Part shown: positions 58,697 to 64,000 of the stretch, piece by piece | Position numbering within the stretch: position 1 is the first letter of the stretch | Layout of the letters: every line of letters starts with the position of its first letter | NCBI GenBank assembly: GCA_040119125.1 | Contig: JBEDTR010000006.1 | Coordinates: forward strand, 1-64,000 | Reading direction: 5' to 3' | Length of the DNA: 64,000 bases | From: Pacificitalea sp040119125 | GTDB lineage: Bacteria > Pseudomonadota > Alphaproteobacteria > Rhodobacterales > Rhodobacteraceae | Notes under the pieces: model-generated | Seen by the model: the letters and a program-made list of their open reading frames with translations, nothing else | Database searches by the model: none | What the model was told of the DNA's origin: nothing | Program-made: the position numbers and the translations under genes

Positions 58697-60130
58697 TCAG
58701 TCCTGCGCGCCCGCTTGGCCCAATTTCCGAATGGCGTCAACAACCCGCGCCAGCCCGGTGCCGAGGGAGGCCTTGATAAGCACCACATCGCCGGCATCGA
58801 CCTGCCCATGCACGGCGGCGGCCAGTTCGGCGGAGGTCTCGGTGGCAAGGCCGCGCTTTTCTTCGGGCAGCGCATCATGCAGCGCCCGGCTCAGGGGCCC
58901 CACGCAATGCACTCGGTCGATCCGCGCCATCGCCGGATGTGCCGCCAACGCGGCATGCAACGCGGCGGCATCGGCGCCCAATTCGCGCATATCGCCCAGC
59001 ACCGCGATCCGGCGGCCACGCCGCACCCGACCCACCCCGTCACGCGGCTCGGACGCGGCCAGCATATCGAGCGCCGCGCCCATCGACGCGGGGTTGGCGT
59101 TATAGGAATCGTCGATCATGTCCAACGTCACGTCCGGGTCGCCCTTGTCGAGCCGCACCGTTTCCCGTGCACCGCGCCCGGCCACAGGGTGCCAGTGGGC
59201 CAGATCGGTCGCACAGACCGCAAGGTCCGCGCCCGCCGCCTGCGCCGCCGCCAGCGCCCCAAGCCCGTTCATCGCGAAATGCGTGCCCGGCGTTGCCAAT
59301 TTGAACACCAGCGGCCCGGTGGGCGTGTTGGCGCTGACCACGGTCTGCCCGCCCGCCGCCTGCACCCCGGTCAGGCAAAAGCCGTCCCGCGCCTGCCGCC
59401 CGAACACAATGGGCGCAGTGTCGAGCCGCGCGGCACGCGCCAGCAGCACCGGCGCGGTGTCGATATCGGCAGGCAACACCGCAATGCCACCCGACACCAG
59501 CCCATCCATCAACGCGGCTTTCTCGGTCGCGATGCCCTCTATCCCGTCGAAGGCTTCCATATGCGCGGCGGCCACCGTGGTGATCAGCGCCACATCCAGC
59601 TGCGCCAGCTCCGCCAACGGCGCGATCTCGCCGGGATGGTTCATCCCGATCTCGATCACCGCGAAGTCAGCCTCGACCGGCATCCGCGCCAGCGTCAGCG
59701 GCACACCCCAATGATTGTTGTAGCTTTTCTCGGAGGCATGCACCCGGCCCTGCCGGTCCAGCATCACGCGCAGCATTTCCTTGGTCGACGTCTTGCCGAC
59801 CGAGCCAGTGACCCCGATCACCCGCGCGGCAGTTCGCGCGCGGGCAAAGCGCGCCATCGCCTCCAGCGCGGTCAGGACGTCCTCAACGATCAGCAGCGGC
59901 GCGTCTTCGCGCAGGCCCTCGGGGATGCGCGACACCAAGGCCGCCGCCGCGCCACGATCCAGCGCGTCGCCCACAAATTCATGCCCGTCGCGCTGATCGG
60001 TCAGCGCAACGAACAGATCGCCCTGCTCAATGCTGCGGGTGTCGATGGATACGCCCTGCGCCTGCCAGTCGCCCTGCAATGTGCCGCCGGTCGCACGCGC
60101 CGCGTCGGCGGCAGTCCAAAGCACGCTCAT
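58697..60130 (-). CDS. murF: UDP-N-acetylmuramoyl-tripeptide--D-alanyl-D-alanine ligase
   Basis: 477 residues. Adds the D-Ala-D-Ala dipeptide made by Ddl. VTGSVGKTSTKEML is the P-loop, EIGMNHPGEI the catalytic region and DDSYNANPASM the C-terminal family motif. ATGA overlap with murE. Confidence 0.97.
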   Translation of the reverse strand: MSVLWTAADAARATGGTLQGDWQAQGVSIDTRSIEQGDLFVALTDQRDGHEFVGDALDRGAAAALVSRIPEGLREDAPLLIVEDVLTALEAMARFARARTAARVIGVTGSVGKTSTKEMLRVMLDRQGRVHASEKSYNNHWGVPLTLARMPVEADFAVIEIGMNHPGEIAPLAELAQLDVALITTVAAAHMEAFDGIEGIATEKAALMDGLVSGGIAVLPADIDTAPVLLARAARLDTAPIVFGRQARDGFCLTGVQAAGGQTVVSANTPTGPLVFKLATPGTHFAMNGLGALAAAQAAGADLAVCATDLAHWHPVAGRGARETVRLDKGDPDVTLDMIDDSYNANPASMGAALDMLAASEPRDGVGRVRRGRRIAVLGDMRELGADAAALHAALAAHPAMARIDRVHCVGPLSRALHDALPEEKRGLATETSAELAAAVHGQVDAGDVVLIKASLGTGLARVVDAIRKLGQAGAQD

Positions 60131-61617
60131 GTCACTTTCCCGTCCAGCGCCGCGACGGCGACGGAGGCCTGTTCCACATCGTCAAAAGGATAGACGTCAT
60201 CGCCGACGATCTGGCCGGTCTCATGGCCCTTGCCCGCGATCAGCAGCACGTCGCCCGGTCCAAGCGAATCGACGCCGCGCAGGATCGCCTCGGCCCGATC
60301 CGCAACCTCGGTCGCATCGGGACAGGCCGCCATGATCTCGGCGCGAATCTCGGCGGGATCTTCGGAGCGCGGATTGTCATCGGTCACGAAAAGCAGATCG
60401 CCATGTTCCGCCGCCGCCGCGCCCATCAACGGGCGTTTGCCCCGGTCACGGTCGCCGCCCGCGCCAAACACCACAACAAGCCGCCCCATCACATGCGGGC
60501 GCAGCGCCTGAATGGCCGTGGCCAGCGCATCGGGCGTGTGGGCATAATCGACGTAGACCGCCGCGCCATTTTCGCGGGTCGCGGCCAATTGCATGCGGCC
60601 CCGCACGGTGCTCAGTTGCGACAGGGCGTTGAACACCTCGACCGGGTCCGACCCGGCGGCAATGGTAAGCCCGGCGGCAATCATCACGTTTTCCGCCTGA
60701 AAACCGCCGATCAGGTTCAGCCGCGCCTGCCGCGCCGTGCCATCCCAGACAAACCGCAGATCCTGCCCGGTCATGTCGAACCGCTGCCCGACGATTGACA
60801 GATCATTGGCATGGGCGCGCCCGACCCGGATCACCCGCAGGTCATAGGCGCGCGCGATGGCCGCCATATCCGGCCCGCGCGCGTCATCCATATTGATCAC
60901 CGCCACCGCCTCGGGGGGCAGCACGCGGTCAAACAGACCGGCCTTGGCCCCGAAATAAGCGTCGAAGCCTTCGTGATAGTCGAGATGATCCTGCGAAAAG
61001 TTGGTGAACCCACCGGCGACCAGTTGCACCCCGTCCAGCCGTTTTTGGGCCAACCCGTGTGACGACGCTTCCATCGCGGCATGGGTGACCCCGGCATTCG
61101 CGGCTTCGGCCAAGGCGCGGTGCAGGGTGATCGGCTCCGGCGTGGTATGTGCCAGCGGTGCCTCCCACGCGCCTTCGATGCCGGTCGTGCCGATATTGAT
61201 CGCCGAGAGGCCCATCGCGGACCAGATCTGTCGGGTGAAACTGGCAACGCTGGTTTTGCCATTGGTGCCGGTGACCGCGACCATCATATCCGGCTGCGCG
61301 CCAAACCACAGCGCGGCTGCCCCTGCCAGCGCCTCACGCGGGTCTTCGACAATGACCAGCGCCGCATCCGCCGCGTCGATCTCGGCCTCGGCCAGTCGTG
61401 CACCTTCGGCATCGGTGAGAATCGCCACCGCCCCCTGCCGCAGAGCAAAGGAGATGAACTCCCCCCCGTGCAGCCGCGTGCCGGGCAGAGCCGCAAACAG
61501 ATAGCCTTCGCGCACCTCGCGGCTGTCCACCGCCAAGCCCGTGATCCGCGCCTCCCGGCCCTGAGAGGCCGTCAGGCCCAGCTCCGCCAGTGTCGTCGCC
61601 TTGCCCGTCTCGCGCAT
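60127..61617 (-). CDS. murE: UDP-N-acetylmuramoyl-L-alanyl-D-glutamate--2,6-diaminopimelate ligase
   Basis: 496 residues. P-loop VTGTNGKTSVASF, then TNFSQDHLDYH with the catalytic His. DNPRSEDP is the motif that selects meso-diaminopimelate over lysine, as expected for a Gram-negative. Starts 13 bp after the ftsI stop. Confidence 0.97.
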   Translation of the reverse strand: MRETGKATTLAELGLTASQGREARITGLAVDSREVREGYLFAALPGTRLHGGEFISFALRQGAVAILTDAEGARLAEAEIDAADAALVIVEDPREALAGAAALWFGAQPDMMVAVTGTNGKTSVASFTRQIWSAMGLSAINIGTTGIEGAWEAPLAHTTPEPITLHRALAEAANAGVTHAAMEASSHGLAQKRLDGVQLVAGGFTNFSQDHLDYHEGFDAYFGAKAGLFDRVLPPEAVAVINMDDARGPDMAAIARAYDLRVIRVGRAHANDLSIVGQRFDMTGQDLRFVWDGTARQARLNLIGGFQAENVMIAAGLTIAAGSDPVEVFNALSQLSTVRGRMQLAATRENGAAVYVDYAHTPDALATAIQALRPHVMGRLVVVFGAGGDRDRGKRPLMGAAAAEHGDLLFVTDDNPRSEDPAEIRAEIMAACPDATEVADRAEAILRGVDSLGPGDVLLIAGKGHETGQIVGDDVYPFDDVEQASVAVAALDGKVT

Positions 61618-61630
61618 GAGATATTCCCCG

Positions 61631-63412
61631 TCAGTTCGATGCGCGTATTAACGCAGGCGGGGTGCCGGGTTCAACGGTCGGTCTGAGCCCCAGCAGCGGC
61701 GCAGTGCGACGGATCATTTCCGCCGCAATGGGCACGGCGGTCCAGCCCGCGGTGCGGCGCGGCTCTGAGCCGCTGGTTTCCACGCCTTCGTCGAGGGTAA
61801 CGATCAGGACGTATTTCGGGTCATGAGCCGGGAAGATCGACGCGAATGTGGCGATCACCTTGTCGTCATAGTAGCCGCCTCGGGGCTTCGGCTTATCCGC
61901 CGAGCCTGTCTTGCCCCCTACGGCGTAGCCTGCCACCTCGCCGAAGCTTGCCGTGCCTCGGGTCACCACCTGCCGCAGCATTGACCGTGATTCCGCCGAC
62001 ACCCGCTCCGACACCACGCGGGGGCCGGGGGCGACGTAATCTTGCTTGATGAGTGTTGGCAGGACCCGCGTACCACCGTTCAGCAATGACGCATAACCCG
62101 ATGCCAGATGCAGCGGGCTGGAGGACAGCCCGTGCCCATATGAAATCGTCATCGCGGACAGCTCGGACCAATTCGGCGGCAACAGCGGCTTGCCCGTCGG
62201 TGCCTCGATCAGCTCCACGGGCGTCGGCTCGAAAAAGCCCAAGGATTTCAGGAATTCCTGCTGCCGTTCCGCGCCGATCTGCATGGCGATGCGCGCCGTG
62301 CCGACATTCGAGCTTTCGACGATCACGTCTGTCGCGGTCAGGGAGGGTCCGTAATTGTGGAAATCATTGATGCGGAAGCGGCCCCAGGTCAGCGGTCCCG
62401 TGGTGTCGATCATCGTCGACGGGTTCAGCAGCCCCAGCTCCATCGCTTGAGCCACCGCAAAAATCTTGAATGTGGAGCCAAGCTCATAGACCCCCTGCAC
62501 CGCCCGGTTGAACAGCGGGCTGTCGGATTGATCACCGACCAGCAGCGCGCGCGGGCGATTGTTGGGATCGAAATCGGGCAGCGAGGTCATCGACACGATT
62601 TCGCCCGTCTTGATGTCCATCAGCACCGATGCCGCGCCTTTGGCGTTCATCAGCATCATGCCGCCTTCGAGCACTTCGCGCGCCGCCGCCTGCACCGTCA
62701 AGTCGATGGACAATTTCAGCGGCTGACCGCCCCGCGCCGGGTCGCGCAATTCCTTGTCATAGGCTTTCTCGATGCCCGCCGTGCCGATCACCTCCGCGGA
62801 ATGCACCCCCTCGCGACCGAAACTGGCACCGCCAAGGATATGCGCCGCAAGCTTGCCGTTGGGATACAGCCGCATTTCACGCGGGCCAAACAACAGACCG
62901 GGATCGCCCACATCATGCACGGCCTGCATCTGCTCGGGGCTCAGCTTCTTCTTGATCCAGATAAATTTGCGGTTGCCGGTGAACTGGCGGACCAGCGTTT
63001 CCTCGTCCAGATCGGGGAAGATCTCCACCAGTTTGCGCGCGGCGCCGCGCTTATCGACCATCAGCGGCGGCTGTGCGTAGAGCGAATGTGTCGCAAGGTT
63101 GGTGGCAAGGATGCGCCCGTTGCGATCCACGATATCCGCACGCTGCGCCACGATCGGATTGCCCGACGCAATCGCCTGCGGCTCCTGCGGCTCGGTATTG
63201 GCGAGATGCCCCATCCGCGTGCCGACAACAGCGAAAGCGCAGAAAAAGCAGACGCCCAACACGAACAACCGCCCCTCGGCTTTCAGTCGGAGGCGGTCGC
63301 GCTGCGATTCATGGCGGATGCGAAGGTTTTCGCGTTCAATAGCGTCGGGATTCTCGCCCTTCTCGCGGGCCGACAGGATCCGCGCCAGCGGGCGCAGGGG
63401 CGTGCGTATCAT
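61631..63412 (-). CDS. ftsI: Septal peptidoglycan transpeptidase FtsI (PBP3)
   Basis: 593 residues. One N-terminal membrane segment (about 48-66) after a basic cytosolic tail, pedestal domain, then the penicillin-binding domain with STFK (nucleophile Ser), SSN and KTGSA motifs. Cross-links septal glycan with FtsW. Its ATG overlaps the ftsL stop by 4 nt. Confidence 0.97.
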   Translation of the reverse strand: MIRTPLRPLARILSAREKGENPDAIERENLRIRHESQRDRLRLKAEGRLFVLGVCFFCAFAVVGTRMGHLANTEPQEPQAIASGNPIVAQRADIVDRNGRILATNLATHSLYAQPPLMVDKRGAARKLVEIFPDLDEETLVRQFTGNRKFIWIKKKLSPEQMQAVHDVGDPGLLFGPREMRLYPNGKLAAHILGGASFGREGVHSAEVIGTAGIEKAYDKELRDPARGGQPLKLSIDLTVQAAAREVLEGGMMLMNAKGAASVLMDIKTGEIVSMTSLPDFDPNNRPRALLVGDQSDSPLFNRAVQGVYELGSTFKIFAVAQAMELGLLNPSTMIDTTGPLTWGRFRINDFHNYGPSLTATDVIVESSNVGTARIAMQIGAERQQEFLKSLGFFEPTPVELIEAPTGKPLLPPNWSELSAMTISYGHGLSSSPLHLASGYASLLNGGTRVLPTLIKQDYVAPGPRVVSERVSAESRSMLRQVVTRGTASFGEVAGYAVGGKTGSADKPKPRGGYYDDKVIATFASIFPAHDPKYVLIVTLDEGVETSGSEPRRTAGWTAVPIAAEMIRRTAPLLGLRPTVEPGTPPALIRASN

Positions 63413-63780
63413 GGCCGGTCCTCATCCAAATCGTTCTGCGCGGTCTCGATCCGGCCCATCAATTCGATTGGGTCGGTGATCGGCAATAATTCGGGCTGCG
63501 GATAGACCACCTGCTCCACATCGCTGAATTGCTCAGGCTCCAGCGGCAGCAGGCCCAACCGGTCGAAATTGATCTCAGCCAGTTCCGCAAGCCGTTCAGG
63601 CCGGTTCAGATAGGCCCATTCCGCGCGCTGCACCGCAAGCGCCTCGTGCAGCCCGCCGATGTCACGCTGCAGCCGGGCGACATCACGCAATGCGCGCTGG
63701 GTGCGGTAGTTTTCCTGATAGGCCCAGAAGGCCAGCGCCATCACCGCAAGGGCGGAAAACACATAGAAAAAGCCGCGCAT
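63409..63780 (-). CDS. ftsL: FtsL-like division protein
   Basis: 123 residues. Short cytosolic start, one membrane segment (about 3-20), then a coiled coil (TQRALRDVARLQRDIGGLHEALAV split by the heptads) and an acidic C-terminus. Size, topology and position between rsmH and ftsI identify FtsL, though sequence similarity in this family is low. Confidence 0.85.
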   Translation of the reverse strand: MRGFFYVFSALAVMALAFWAYQENYRTQRALRDVARLQRDIGGLHEALAVQRAEWAYLNRPERLAELAEINFDRLGLLPLEPEQFSDVEQVVYPQPELLPITDPIELMGRIETAQNDLDEDRP

Positions 63781-63783
63781 TAG

Positions 63784-64000
63784 TTAATCCTTCCACCAGC
63801 TTGCCGGGCCGGGCAGGCCCATTTCGCTGCGATCCACCCCGCCCGAAGGCAGGCTTGTGCGACGTGCGATCCGCAATTTGGCCGACCGCGACCGGGGATT
63901 GGCAGCGATTTCGGCATCGCTTGCGACGATTGCCTTACGCGTCAGCAGATCCCATTGCGCCACCGGCGCGGCGTCATCTTCGGTCTCGCGGGCGTATTTA
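63784..64000 (-). CDS. rsmH: 16S rRNA (cytosine-1402-N4) methyltransferase, C-terminal part
   Basis: The last 71 residues are visible; the rest lies beyond the window. NPRSRSAKLRIARR is the conserved C-terminal motif of RsmH (MraW), which methylates C1402 in the 16S P-site. The stop is 3 bp before the ftsL ATG. This is the usual first gene block of the dcw cluster after mraZ. Confidence 0.93.
   Translation of the reverse strand, partial: KYARETEDDAAPVAQWDLLTRKAIVASDAEIAANPRSRSAKLRIARRTSLPSGGVDRSEMGLPGPASWWKD

Noticed and set aside
58238..60193. 651-codon plus-strand ORF over mraY and murF
   Set aside because: Shadow of two well-supported mur genes; no start context and no domain.

Overview
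The window reads as chromosomal DNA of a high-G+C alphaproteobacterium of the order Rhodobacterales (Rhodobacteraceae / roseobacter type). The main clues are a complete dcw (division and cell wall) cluster carrying the Rhodobacterales-type DUF2484 gene between murC and murB, an alphaproteobacterial class A RNase P RNA, a tRNA-His with no encoded G-1 and with A73, an mmcB gene, and an N-terminal fragment of a long Ala/Glu-rich protein that I know from Rhodobacterales genomes. No prophage, plasmid, insertion sequence or CRISPR array is visible.

Layout. 1-1175 (minus): fragment of the Ala/Glu-rich protein, ending at the window edge in a perfect hexanucleotide array. 1314-2889: thiamine diphosphokinase and a convergent EamA-type exporter. 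2890-4245: a non-coding tandem repeat cluster. 4246-7658: gatC, gatA, an excalibur-type lipoprotein and an AmpD-type amidase. 7707-8204: a second cluster of the same repeat family, followed directly by rnpB, then rpmG (L33). 9203-16825: a TPP-riboswitch-controlled ten-gene thiamine operon, thiD-thiO-thiS-thiG-thiE-thiF-thiY-tenA-thiZ-thiX, almost every junction overlapping by 4 nt. 16914-25382: Bax-inhibitor-1 protein, DUF1127 / LysR divergent pair, quinone oxidoreductase-like protein, XRE regulator behind an AT-rich operator-like region, HisN-like phosphatase, 8-oxoguanine deaminase, alpha/beta hydrolase and a DegT-type aminotransferase. 25508-33718 (minus): polar amino acid type ABC transporter with two glutamine synthetase-like ligases, a class I glutamine amidotransferase and a PuuB-like oxidase, probably uptake and gamma-glutamylation-dependent breakdown of a polyamine or related amine. 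33893-39512: TerB-like protein, three tRNA genes (Arg-CCG, Val-TAC, His-GTG), small Rhodobacterales genes, mmcB, a GT-A-like protein, and a coupled membrane-protein / ClpP-fold protease pair. 39582-64000 (minus): recN, bamD, lpxC, ftsZ, ftsA, ftsQ, ddl, murB, DUF2484, murC, murG, ftsW, [baiN-like gene on plus], murD, [SDR gene], mraY, murF, murE, ftsI, ftsL and the 3' end of rsmH.

How the parts work together. The thi operon makes the thiazole half (ThiO, S, G, F), salvages the pyrimidine half (ThiXYZ import, TenA, ThiD) and joins them (ThiE). The operon contains no thiC, so salvage may be the main pyrimidine route encoded here. The dcw block provides peptidoglycan precursor synthesis (MurB-G, MraY, Ddl), septal machinery (FtsZ, A, Q, L, I, W), then LpxC and BamD for the outer membrane.

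Most unusual feature. The window holds two clusters (3081-4110 and 7707-8204) of one structured repeat family. Each unit has two adjacent G+C-rich hairpins with a compensatory base change in one copy, unit periods of about 250 or about 172 bp that do not keep a reading frame, and an optional module of about 75 bp. The second cluster ends 55 bp before the predicted RNase P RNA promoter. I do not recognise this family.
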